This document shows, piece by piece, positions 34,510 to 42,291 of a stretch of 47,349 nt of DNA (position 1 is its first letter; each line of letters begins with the position of its first letter). Origin of the DNA: Desulfocapsa sp. (lineage in GTDB: Bacteria; Desulfobacterota; Desulfobulbia; Desulfobulbales; Desulfocapsaceae); contig JAESPV010000092.1 in NCBI GenBank assembly GCA_016765495.1, forward strand, positions 1 to 47,349, given 5' to 3'. The notes beneath the pieces were generated by a model. The model searched no databases. It had not been told where the DNA came from and saw only the letters and a list, made by a program, of their open reading frames with translations. Made by a program: the position numbers and the translations under genes.

Positions 34510-35810
34510 GGTTCCTCGCTGTTTTGAGTGGGTAACGGTTGCGAACGCATAAACCAATCTGGTAGTCTGTTTCACATTATGAGAGATACTGATATATTTG
34601 AACTGGCCCTTGGTTTATCTTCCCCATGGAAGGTTAAAGAATCAATTTTTGATCCTGAGTCAAAGCGACTCGATATCTTATTGCATTTTGCTCGTGGTAG
34701 TACGTTTACTTGTCCTGACTGTAAACAAACTGAGTAGAAAGCTTACGATACTGTCAAAAAAACATGGCGGCATCTAAACTTTTTCCAACATGATGCCTAC
34801 CTGACAGCCAAGGTACCACGCATTAAATGTCAAAATTGTGGAGTTAAACTCGTAGATATTCCTTGGGCGAGATCCGGCAGTGGGTTCACCTTGCTGTTTG
34901 AGGCTGTGGTAATGACACTCGCGAAGGCCATGCCCGTCAAAACTATTAGCGAATTCGTTGGTGAACACGACACCAGGCTTTGGCGTATCATCCACCATTA
35001 CGTTGATAAGGGACGCGATGCAGCCGATTATTCCACAGTTCAAGAGGTCGGTTTTGATGAAACATCCAGCAAGCGAGGACATGATTATGTCAGCCTGTTT
35101 GTCGATTTGGCCGGTCCCAATATTTTATTTGCAACACCTGGCAAAGACTCCTCTACCGTTAAACGATTTAAAGAAGATTTAATCAAACACGGTGGTTCTG
35201 AAGAGAATATCAAACAGATGTGTTGTGACATGTCTCCAGCCTTTATAAAAGGGGTTAGGGAACAGTTCCCTGAGACAGAGTTGACATTTGATAAATTCCA
35301 TATCGTCAAGGTTGTAAATGAAGCTGTTGATAAGGTTCGTCGCGAGGAACAAAAAGAGCACCCAGAGCTGATTCGTTCACGCTATGCATGGTTGAAAAAC
35401 CCACAAAACTTGACGAAAAAACAAGCTGAGAAGCTAAATAGTCTTATTGTAAAAAAGCTTAACTTGAAAACAAGTCGTGCATATCATATCAAGATGTTTT
35501 TTCAGGAAATATTTAACCAACCACTGGAAGCTGCAGAACCGTTACTAAAGAAATGGTTCTTCTGGGCAACGCATAGCCGACTGCAACCTATTATTGATGC
35601 GGCCTATACAATTAAACGTCATTGGAATGGTGTCCTCCAGTGGTTTAAATCACAAATAACAAACGGCATCCTCGAGGGCCTCAACAGCCTAATTCAAGCA
35701 GCAAAAGCCAAAGCAAGAGGACACAGAACAAACAAGAATTTAATTGCTATGATTTACCTCATTGGCGGAAAATTCAATTTTGGGCTACCCACTTGAAACA
35801 GCGAGGAACC
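34510..35810 (+). mobile_element. ISL3-family insertion sequence
   Basis: The ends are inverted: the left tip GGTTCCTCGCTGTTTT and the right tip (read in reverse) GGTTCCTCGCTGTTTC match at 23 of the first 25 positions. The element is 1301 bases and holds one transposase frame. No 8-base target duplication, usual for ISL3 elements, can be seen next to the ends, which suggests flank changes after insertion. Confidence 0.85.
34579..35796 (+). pseudogene. tnp: ISL3-family transposase, interrupted by an in-frame TAG
   Basis: Read through the TAG at 34735-34737, the frame encodes a full transposase of about 405 residues. An N-terminal zinc ribbon (CPDC and CQNC around TWRHLNFFQHDAYL) is followed by the DDE domain (FDETSSKRGHDYVSLFVDL, CCDMSPAFIKGV, LTFDKFHIVKVVNEAVD) and the C-terminal ILEGLNSLIQAAKAKARG, carrying the last catalytic Glu. 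The TAG falls between the two zinc-ribbon Cys pairs, just after ACTGAG. A shorter product from 34891 would keep the catalytic core but lose the DNA-binding part. The residue replaced is unknown. Confidence 0.88.
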
Positions 35811-35937
35811 ACCTATTCTATACATCGCTCGTCTGCCCCCCGAATTTCGAAAGTAAAGATATCTTCTGGAGGTTAACCTAGAGAGATTTACAAATAAATC
35901 TTATCGTCTTTATCGTTTACTTGTCCTTACGCATATT

Positions 35938-36849
35938 TTATAAATTTTTCCACGACGGTCCCGGTGCCGACCATTTTCCATCAAACTTCTTGTTAGTGGC
36001 GAGTGTTGCCACTATTGGCGTAAGAAAGTTGTTCAAGTGAGTCACTATTTCCTCAAAGTCAGAGGGAATATAATCTTGCCCCAGTCTTTTCCGAAACGCT
36101 GTCCATTGAACTTGTTTTTCCAAAACAAAAGCTGGTGAAAAGGCCTCTATCGTTTCCGGGATAGGGCAATGGCGTTGCTTAAAAGTGAGCCGGATTGCTT
36201 CTGCCAAATCGGAACCTGTGAAATCAAACCCTCGTGATAAAATCCAAATGTCATAAAAATCTTTCATCCTGCTATTCAATAAACCCAGTTTTACCATTGC
36301 TTCAAATTTTTCAGCTATTGCACTTTCTCGAGTGTAGCAGTACAGCTCTGGAGCCGGAAAATCCAAAATGGTTGGCAAAAAAGCCTCTTCAGGTGCAGGA
36401 TAAACTATATCTCCGAATCCAATATCAATTTGCATAACTACCTTTGCGGAATCCAGCGCCCCCCTAAACCGGATCCTTATTCCCTCATAAGCTGCATCTT
36501 CAGTGATGGGTTCAGCATGTAAAGAACCAGGGTCAAAGACCATCCCGTCTTCTTCTACGGTTGCAGCCAGAATGTCACTAATTATAGGAAGGATATCCGC
36601 TTCATCGTTACTTGTTTTGCCCAGCATGTCGATATCCATGGTGGCCCGGAACTCAGAAATTTCCCACACCTTCAGCAGTAACGCGCCTTTAAGAATAAAG
36701 CGATGAGCCGAATTGGAACAAGATAATCTGTACAGAAATCGTTCCATGGCATAATACTGCAGCAATTCGTTGAAGGATCTGTTGTCACTTCTTGCTTTGT
36801 TGAGCAAACGCTGTCGAACCGAAGCCGCCACATTACTTGGAGACTTCAT
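35938..36849 (-). CDS. abiEii: AbiEii/AbiGii-type nucleotidyltransferase toxin
   Basis: This is the toxin of a type IV-like AbiE system; the family is a polymerase-beta-like nucleotidyltransferase linked to abortive phage infection. Key motifs: RFILKGALLLKVW, then FRATMDIDMLG with the DxD metal ligands, VMQIDIGFGD, and the RESAIAEKFEAMV and RMKDFYDIWIL blocks typical of AbiEii. I start at the ATG at 36847-36849, which overlaps the AbiEi stop as ATGA; the frame is open 15 codons further. Predicted length about 303 residues. It lies next to the ISL3 element. Confidence 0.9.
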   Translation of the reverse strand: MKSPSNVAASVRQRLLNKARSDNRSFNELLQYYAMERFLYRLSCSNSAHRFILKGALLLKVWEISEFRATMDIDMLGKTSNDEADILPIISDILAATVEEDGMVFDPGSLHAEPITEDAAYEGIRIRFRGALDSAKVVMQIDIGFGDIVYPAPEEAFLPTILDFPAPELYCYTRESAIAEKFEAMVKLGLLNSRMKDFYDIWILSRGFDFTGSDLAEAIRLTFKQRHCPIPETIEAFSPAFVLEKQVQWTAFRKRLGQDYIPSDFEEIVTHLNNFLTPIVATLATNKKFDGKWSAPGPSWKNL

Positions 36850-37466
36850 ATGATCGACTCCAGGTAAGGACGTATCTGTTTTTCGACTCGGCATATTTTT
36901 GCATAGCCGAGTATTTCGGCAGGCTTGGCATCTTTTCTGATTTTATAAAATTTGATCGCTTCAAGAACAACATCCATACCAATTTTATTTCGGAACTTAA
37001 AGCAATCGGCCAACGTTTTCTCAGGATTAAAAATTTTGACGGGAACATTATCAATTTGGTGTACGGTAACACCAGACTGCTGTGCCTCCTTTGAAAAGCG
37101 ATGCACTGAAATTGGTGGATAATCTATCCTTGGCGTATTCGATCCTTTTGGAATCGCAATGGATACCGAGTGAGGAATTTGAGTTGTCATTTCATGGAAG
37201 AAAAGGGCTGAGGTAAGGCAAATTACGGCTTGGGGAATACGAGTGGCGACAATGACCAGATCTGGATCTGAGACTGATTTTTGATCACTAAGTCGATATA
37301 CTCCACGAGATAGTTGCTCTACCAGGCCCTCATCTCTTAGTTGATAGAGCGTCCGGGGATGGATACCGGCTTGGATGGCTTTGGCCGTACGGATTACTCC
37401 CCCGTGTTGCTGGATAATATGCCTCGCTTTGTCTGAGGCGCTAATGTTTCTTTTGGCGCATTTCAT
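36846..37466 (-). CDS. abiEi: AbiEi-family antitoxin with winged helix-turn-helix
   Basis: This 206-residue protein is the transcriptional regulator and antitoxin of the AbiE pair. The N-terminal winged helix (ARHIIQQHGGVIRTAKAIQAG... then TLYQLRDEGLVEQLSRGVYRL, about 13-60) precedes the AbiEi antitoxin domain with the VICLTSALFFHEMT box and VKIFNPEKTLADCFKFRNKIG. Family members repress their own operon by binding inverted repeats; a strong palindrome lies directly before the start codon. The stop overlaps the toxin start. Confidence 0.9.
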   Translation of the reverse strand: MKCAKRNISASDKARHIIQQHGGVIRTAKAIQAGIHPRTLYQLRDEGLVEQLSRGVYRLSDQKSVSDPDLVIVATRIPQAVICLTSALFFHEMTTQIPHSVSIAIPKGSNTPRIDYPPISVHRFSKEAQQSGVTVHQIDNVPVKIFNPEKTLADCFKFRNKIGMDVVLEAIKFYKIRKDAKPAEILGYAKICRVEKQIRPYLESII

Positions 37467-37512
37467 GGATAGTATTGTGTATACTTGTTAATATCTGTAT
37501 ACATTATTATCC
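37467..37512 (-). promoter_or_regulatory. Likely AbiEi operator/promoter
   Basis: An imperfect inverted repeat with GGATA and TATCC ends and two GTATAC cores (37479-37484 and 37497-37502) lies immediately upstream of the abiEi ATG. AbiE systems are known to be autoregulated through such inverted repeats; binding here is inferred. Confidence 0.6.
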
Positions 37513-37568
37513 ATGATGGGTTTTGATACAAGCTTTTTTAGGACAGAAATACCACCATCAAGAAGGAA

Positions 37569-38728
37569 TCAAAGCCCCTCTCCTCCAAGTTCTCTGATTT
37601 CTAGTTCTTTTCCTTCGGAAATGATGACAGTGATTTTCTTGTTGGCCCCGACTTCAATCACAGGCGTAGCTTGTTTCGCCAAGCTCAGATAGAAATCATG
37701 GAGACTACGCGCGCCTTCAGATAGACCACCTCCAAGTGAATATTTTGCAATTTGAGGGGAGTCCACGGAAGTAGTGGTACCAAGTTGAGATACAGATTGT
37801 GTGGTGGAGGTGGACTTTAACATATCGCCCATTCCGCCAAAGAATCCGGCCACTATTGTTCTGGCTGTTGCTGCACCCATTCTGGAAACTACTCGTCCCG
37901 ACAAGCCGACTTTGCTATCTGAATCAGTAACAAATCCCTTTATCTGAGTATCAATGATTGCCCTTCCTTCATTACTCAGACACGATAATGAAACCAGCCG
38001 CACATCAGCTCTTTCTTTGTCCAGTCTGCCAACGGCCTCAGCTATGACAAAACAGCCTTTCAGATTAGCCTTGATCTCATTTGGTAATACTGCCGGCGTT
38101 TGAATTCTTAGCAGGAGAGGTTCTGGATTACTACTGCCTTTCCCGGACGTAGAAGCGTCGAAACCGGTGAGAAGCTTTGCCTCCATAAATGATGGAGGTA
38201 AATACACTGTCCGTCCTTTTTTTTAGAATCGTCACCTTCAATTAACATTGCCGGATTGGATAATACGCTGATTTCGCCAATTATCTTCTTTTCTTTGGGA
38301 GGCAGCGATGGAATTTGTCGGATATTTTCTATGGGCTTGGGCCATTGATCTACCGCTGGCAACGGAGGCGATACAGGCTTGTTTACCACTTCGTCTGCAG
38401 TTGGTATTTCTGGGAACGCGTTTTCTTCTTCTGTTTGAGACTGTAGATGTGGCAATGTTTTATTTTGCTGATCTTCCAGCTTGTTCAATTTCTCTGAGAG
38501 TTGTTCAAGCTGACGTCTTTGCTCGCGGAGCATCGTTTTCTGGATAAGATCTGGTTCAAGCTGTATATCACTAGTTTTTTTGATGGTAGAAAAGAAACTC
38601 TGAGCTTTATCAGAACGAAGATTGTGACCGGTCAATGTTACAGCGAGAAGTGTGGCACCGACCAATGACCAGATTACGATTTTTTTCTGCTTCGGATCAA
38701 GGTTGTTAAATCTTTCCTTGAGACTCAT
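37569..38728 (-). pseudogene. traB: F-type conjugation protein TraB (VirB10-like), split by a -1 frameshift
   Basis: TraB is the VirB10-like scaffold linking the inner and outer membranes of F-type secretion channels. The first frame (171 codons to 38216) has an N-terminal membrane segment (about 19-35), a coiled coil (REQRRQLEQLSEKLNKLEDQ) and a Pro-rich region. A -1 shift at AAAAAAG (38222-38216) continues as GRTVYLPPSFMEAKLLTGFDA, the conserved start of the TraB periplasmic domain, to a total of about 386 residues. The shift may be a one-base loss in the A tract or programmed frameshifting. It overlaps traK by ATGA. In F, traP and traV-type genes would follow; here abiE does. Confidence 0.85.
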
Positions 38729-39459
38729 CGAACCTGCTCCTTCTTCTCCACGATAAAAACGGTGCTTGTTTCACCTGGACTTAAGGCATGATCAATCACA
38801 GCGACTGCAAGGAGGGAATCGCTTATAAGTGGAGAAACAAACAACTTCTCATTTACGTCATTCTTTTCTGTTCCCATGGCTGTGATGAGATATTTTTTCA
38901 GGCGCAGCCCAACTCCATCCACATCTACAGATTGGATCAATGTCGTTTTGATATGTGGGCAAAGCTCTATTGCTTCGTTGGAATTGATAACCCGATAACT
39001 TGAGGGATAGTTCTCGTTATATGCCTCTCTGATCACTTGTAGTGCCTGCTTCTCAAGGGGCATGTTTTTGTAATGAGCAATATTCTGTTTGAACGATTTT
39101 TGCTGAGGAGATGCCAGACGAATGGTGGCTGATGGAATATCTCTGGGAGTGACAATCAATGTGTAAACGGATCCGTTACAGACAACAAACAACTCACTAT
39201 CCTGGTCAGCGTAATTATACTCACCACCAGCATCTTCAATCTTGAATTTGATAAAAGCGTTATTGCCCGAGAAATGACCTGTCATCCCTTTTTCCTGTGA
39301 GAAGATCAGATCACTCATTGATCCTGGGCAGACAATTCGGTTGATATCATGGTTGGAGAGTTCAACAACTGTAGGAATTTCTGCAGTTACCACATTATCG
39401 GCAAAAACATTTGTGGCAAATAATAAAGCAGAAGCAGTGAACAACAATTTAAATTTCAT
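38725..39459 (-). CDS. traK: F-type conjugation protein TraK (secretin-like)
   Basis: TraK is the VirB9-like outer-membrane-associated ring protein of F-type T4SS. The 244-residue protein has a clear signal peptide (about 1-20, ending NVFA), and family-like segments VVELSNHDINRIVCPG and SELFVVCNGSVYTLIVTP, followed by the C-terminal VDGVGLRLKKYLITA region. It overlaps traE and traB by four bases each, so translation is coupled through the row. Confidence 0.87.
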   Translation of the reverse strand: MKFKLLFTASALLFATNVFADNVVTAEIPTVVELSNHDINRIVCPGSMSDLIFSQEKGMTGHFSGNNAFIKFKIEDAGGEYNYADQDSELFVVCNGSVYTLIVTPRDIPSATIRLASPQQKSFKQNIAHYKNMPLEKQALQVIREAYNENYPSSYRVINSNEAIELCPHIKTTLIQSVDVDGVGLRLKKYLITAMGTEKNDVNEKLFVSPLISDSLLAVAVIDHALSPGETSTVFIVEKKEQVR

Positions 39460-40040
39460 TCTTTCCCTTCTCCTTTGGCCTCTGACAGCTCAGCATATTT
39501 TTCTTTAAAGGATAGTGCGTAGAATCGTCCATCATGCAATCTGTAGCGGATTATGTATGTCTTGCTGGTGTTATCCAGTGGTGTGTTTCCGGCAAACTGT
39601 TTTAAATTGCCAAAGATCTCGATGAAGTCTTCTCCAATTTTGATTTTCTCCAGATAATAGACAGAGCTGACCTGGGATTCTTCAACACGACTGGCCAAAG
39701 AGTACCAAAGCCTGGATGCTTCCGGATACGACTCGGGAGCAAAGTAGGAAAGAAGTTCTTCAAACTGTGCCCTTGCCGTTGGTGGAGAATAACTGGTGGC
39801 CAGGGTGACAATCCTTCTACTGATATCCCGCAAATATTTATCCGTTGGTTTTCCCTGTACAAATTCCACCGTGCCTGTCATTTTGGGTGGAATGAGAACT
39901 ACTCGCTGATATTTTACAGCCCGATAGACCATAAATGAGTTAAAAGAGACCGCAAATGCCAGAACCACAATTACGAATTTCAGCAGTCTGTTTTCCACAA
40001 AGAGATTGCTGGTTTTCTGTATAAATACTTCAGTATTCAC
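39456..40040 (-). CDS. traE: F-type conjugation protein TraE (VirB8-like)
   Basis: TraE is an inner-membrane protein of the F-type channel. The 194-residue product has one N-terminal membrane segment (about 20-40, KFVIVVLAFAVSFNSFMV) and a periplasmic domain containing YLRDISRRIVTLATSYSP and RLHDGRFYALSFKEKY near the end, as in the family. The start seems to be GTG, overlapping the traL stop. Position between traL and traK is that of the F plasmid. Confidence 0.87.
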   Translation of the reverse strand: MNTEVFIQKTSNLFVENRLLKFVIVVLAFAVSFNSFMVYRAVKYQRVVLIPPKMTGTVEFVQGKPTDKYLRDISRRIVTLATSYSPPTARAQFEELLSYFAPESYPEASRLWYSLASRVEESQVSSVYYLEKIKIGEDFIEIFGNLKQFAGNTPLDNTSKTYIIRYRLHDGRFYALSFKEKYAELSEAKGEGKE

Positions 40041-40318
40041 TCGTGGAACTCCCGTTGGAAATAATCAGGGTAATTTTTCATTTGTATAAACCCGAGCATA
40101 TAAAGACCATGTTTCAAAAAACCACGAGGTTTCTTTCTTTTGGTTCGTGTGTAGAAATATTGGATGGCAAGGAAGGCAATCCACATAACTTTTCCGTAAA
40201 TGAGTGCAAGAGTCAGGGTAAAGAGAAAAATGATTAGCTCATCCACTTCAAACCAGAGCACCTAGAAGGGTTTTGATAGGTATTGAGGGAATTGTTTTAC
40301 AAAAGAATCTTCAGCCAT
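40037..40318 (-). pseudogene. traL: F-type conjugation protein TraL, interrupted by an in-frame TAG
   Basis: TraL is a small inner-membrane protein of F-type pili. The ATG at 40316-40318 has a GGAAAGAG ribosome site and reads MAEDSFVKQFPQYLSKPF, then TAG (40262-40264), then VLWFEVDELIIFL and the rest to 40037, 93 positions in all. The length and the YLxxPxxxLWxEVDE pattern fit TraL (about 91 residues). CAG to TAG is one change and would restore a Gln. Only a shorter product without the N-terminal 19 residues could otherwise be made. It overlaps traE. Confidence 0.8.
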
Positions 40319-40342
40319 CTTCTCTTTCCAGCAGATAAAAAA

Positions 40343-40675
40343 TTAAATAATCGTTGCTCCAATGGTTTGAACCACAGCATCAGCCTTTAAAAGAAATGCG
40401 CCACCCAGCACAACACCAGCAGCTGGCAGAATCATCTGTCGAATAGCAAGGATTGCAGCAAAGACCATGCAGGCGACACCTGCCACAAATCCAATCGGTC
40501 CAAGCAGGATCTGGTTTACACCGATATCATAAAGATCGTAGGCAAAGGATCCGGCAGCAGGAACAGCCATTGCCATTGCATTGCTTGCCATCAATAAATA
40601 GAGTGCAACCAGTACTATTATAGTTCGTAGCTGCTGAGCTTTTTTTATACGATCTGTTGGAAATTCAATCTCCAT
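40343..40675 (-). CDS. traA: TraA-like conjugative pilin
   Basis: A small 110-residue hydrophobic protein stands in the place of traA before traL. It has a basic start, a first hydrophobic stretch ending in an Ala-rich MASNAMAMA signal-like cleavage region (about 29-37), and two further hydrophobic segments (about 55-77 and 82-100) as in VirB2/TraA pilins. Sequence alone is weakly diagnostic, so the call depends mainly on the gene order A-L-E-K-B. An AGGAG site lies about ten bases before the ATG. Confidence 0.72.
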   Translation of the reverse strand: MEIEFPTDRIKKAQQLRTIIVLVALYLLMASNAMAMAVPAAGSFAYDLYDIGVNQILLGPIGFVAGVACMVFAAILAIRQMILPAAGVVLGGAFLLKADAVVQTIGATII

Positions 40676-40696
40676 AATGCTTTCTCCTGTTGTTTT

Positions 40697-41224
40697 TTAC
40701 TGTTGTGGAAGTTGCTTTATTTTCATAATTTCGATTTCAACTCTTCTGTTTTTGTAGAATTCCTGTGGGACACTGGTAATAGGATTTTGTGCCCCTTTTC
40801 CCGGCACTTTGATGGTTGAGTAGCCATGGCCCCGTAAAATCTCCGCAACTGTCCTGGCACGTTTTTGAGACAGAGCCTGGTTGAGTTTGTCTATACCTAA
40901 TTCACAGGTGTATCCGGTTACCCTGAGAGGCGTATTGGGCAGAACGCCATTCTTTCTGATCTTTGCAATTATCTCTTGTGCAGCTTTAGGTGGTAGTGTT
41001 GCACTCTCTTTCTGGAAATGGATCATGAGCATCTGACAGCTTTCTGAAAGTTGTGTGAGGCTGGTTGAGCCTTCAGCAATAATGAAACTCTCGCTTTCCA
41101 TATTTTTTGTTATGGCCATATCAAAAGTAAATTCCTGCTGTCTGATTTCCAAAGCCATTGCCCCTGAGGTAAAAAAGATACCGACAGCAATAGTCTGAAA
41201 TATTATCTGATTAACTCTCTTCAT
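40697..41224 (-). CDS. OmpA-domain (peptidoglycan-binding) secreted protein
   Basis: The 175-residue product has a signal peptide (about 1-25, GAMALE) and a C-terminal OmpA-like domain: PLRVTGYTCELG, LSQKRARTVAEILRGHG, GAQNPI and NRRVEIEI, the peptidoglycan-binding box. The middle carries FQKESATLPPKA, matching the domain start. Such proteins in conjugation regions anchor the channel or pilus to the cell wall, but the role here is inferred. It lies 21 bases upstream of traA. Confidence 0.85.
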   Translation of the reverse strand: MKRVNQIIFQTIAVGIFFTSGAMALEIRQQEFTFDMAITKNMESESFIIAEGSTSLTQLSESCQMLMIHFQKESATLPPKAAQEIIAKIRKNGVLPNTPLRVTGYTCELGIDKLNQALSQKRARTVAEILRGHGYSTIKVPGKGAQNPITSVPQEFYKNRRVEIEIMKIKQLPQQ

Positions 41225-41359
41225 CTCATCTTTCTTTTTCTCAATCTGTGACCTCTAACTAAAGTTTTCAAAATCTGTGACAGGCAATATCGGGCATTGT
41301 GTAAGTTCCAAGAAATGATGTTTATTACTTATTTGTTTGTGCTCTGCAAGAGGGGATTT

Positions 41360-41602
41360 CTAGCAATTTTCTGGTTTATTTTTCTTACGGTGCCTTGCCA
41401 CCTGAACGCGATTCCTGATTTTGTATAGCAGGGAAATATGTTGTTTCTTCAGAACAAAACAGAAGGTGGTTTGAATCTCTTCAACAAGTGTTTCCATGGG
41501 TAATGTTTTCCCCGACACAAGATTTGAAAAACGACTGTAAGCATATCGTTCCCATTTGGTGGGGATATGTGCTGTCTTCAGAAAGGTAAGTCGAGACTTC
41601 AT
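41360..41602 (-). CDS. Small basic protein of unknown function, coupled to the sigma-like gene
   Basis: The ATG at 41600-41602 overlaps the upstream stop codon as ATGA, the usual sign of translational coupling. The 80-residue product is rich in Lys/Arg, has no membrane segment and ends KKNKPENC. No family was recognised. It might instead represent the frameshifted end of the sigma-like protein, but its sequence does not look like a sigma region 4 helix-turn-helix. Confidence 0.5.
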   Translation of the reverse strand: MKSRLTFLKTAHIPTKWERYAYSRFSNLVSGKTLPMETLVEEIQTTFCFVLKKQHISLLYKIRNRVQVARHRKKNKPENC

Positions 41603-42060
41603 GGAATATCTGGAGTACTGACTGGTGTGGGCTGTTGCAAAAGGCATACTTCCTTTTGACGTTTACTCACAGCCTTTAGGGCTTGACTGATGTCCTTCTT
41701 TTTCGGTTCTTTAGTCGGTACTGTTTCTTCCTGCACTGGAAGAAAATAATCTTCGAGACAGTGTACCGTTTGAAGGCCGGAAGCCATTTTGATACAGTCT
41801 GTTCTGAAAATTACCCGGAAGAATTGCACAAACTGTTCCGGTGCATTTTTCTTCCTGATGATAATTTCGGCTTTGTAGGCTGCTAGTGTTGCTTCCTGAT
41901 AGAGGTCTTCTCTGTCACCAGCTATGTACATGTAGTATGGAGAGGCTATTTTTCTGATGAGGCTGTGATTTTCTGATACCCAAAGCATGATTTTGTTCCA
42001 TGTGACCTCGGATGAAGAATCGTGGGTTGAAAGTGCTTTTATTCTGTCTGATTTTTGCAT
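41599..42060 (-). CDS. Sigma-70-like regulatory protein
   Basis: The 153-residue protein has a sigma region-2-like segment (ENHSLIRKIASPYY, then DREDLYQEATLAAYKA, about 31-63) and, near its C-terminus, an ALKAVSKRQKEVCLL segment resembling the start of region 4. It ends directly after this, so the complete helix-turn-helix is lacking. It may be a short sigma relative encoded by the element to drive its tra genes downstream. This is inference from position at the head of the row. Confidence 0.55.
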   Translation of the reverse strand: MQKSDRIKALSTHDSSSEVTWNKIMLWVSENHSLIRKIASPYYMYIAGDREDLYQEATLAAYKAEIIIRKKNAPEQFVQFFRVIFRTDCIKMASGLQTVHCLEDYFLPVQEETVPTKEPKKKDISQALKAVSKRQKEVCLLQQPTPVSTPDIP

Positions 42061-42072
42061 TGGCTGATTTTT

Positions 42073-42291
42073 CTAAAAGATTAAATATAGATTAAAGATG
42101 ATTAGCTGTTGCAGACAAATTGCGCTCTCCCACTGCTGATGGGTAATACAGAGCAGTTAATAAAAACACACCGTGACCTCTATTATGCCCCCTTAGCGTG
42201 ACTGCTATGCCCCCATCGTTGCGACGGACGGCTATGCCCCCTACCCTTTGTGACTGTTTTGCCCCCTTACTGTGACCTCTATGCCCCCCCC
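42073..42291. other. oriV: Candidate plasmid origin: iterons and AT-rich repeats
   Basis: Five related units of the pattern GTGAC..CTATGCCCCC start near 42173, 42198, 42225, 42250 and 42272, spaced 22-27 bases. The third is the most divergent. To the left lies an AT-rich tract with two AGATTAAA copies (42078-42085 and 42089-42096). The array abuts the 3' end of the TrfA-like initiator gene. Initiators of this class bind direct repeats of this sort beside an AT-rich melting region; replication activity here is inferred. Confidence 0.75.

Noticed and set aside
42173..42291. CRISPR-like array
   Set aside because: The units are 22-27 bases apart and only partly conserved, with no separate uniform repeats and spacers, no leader and no cas genes. 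Iterons next to an initiator explain them.
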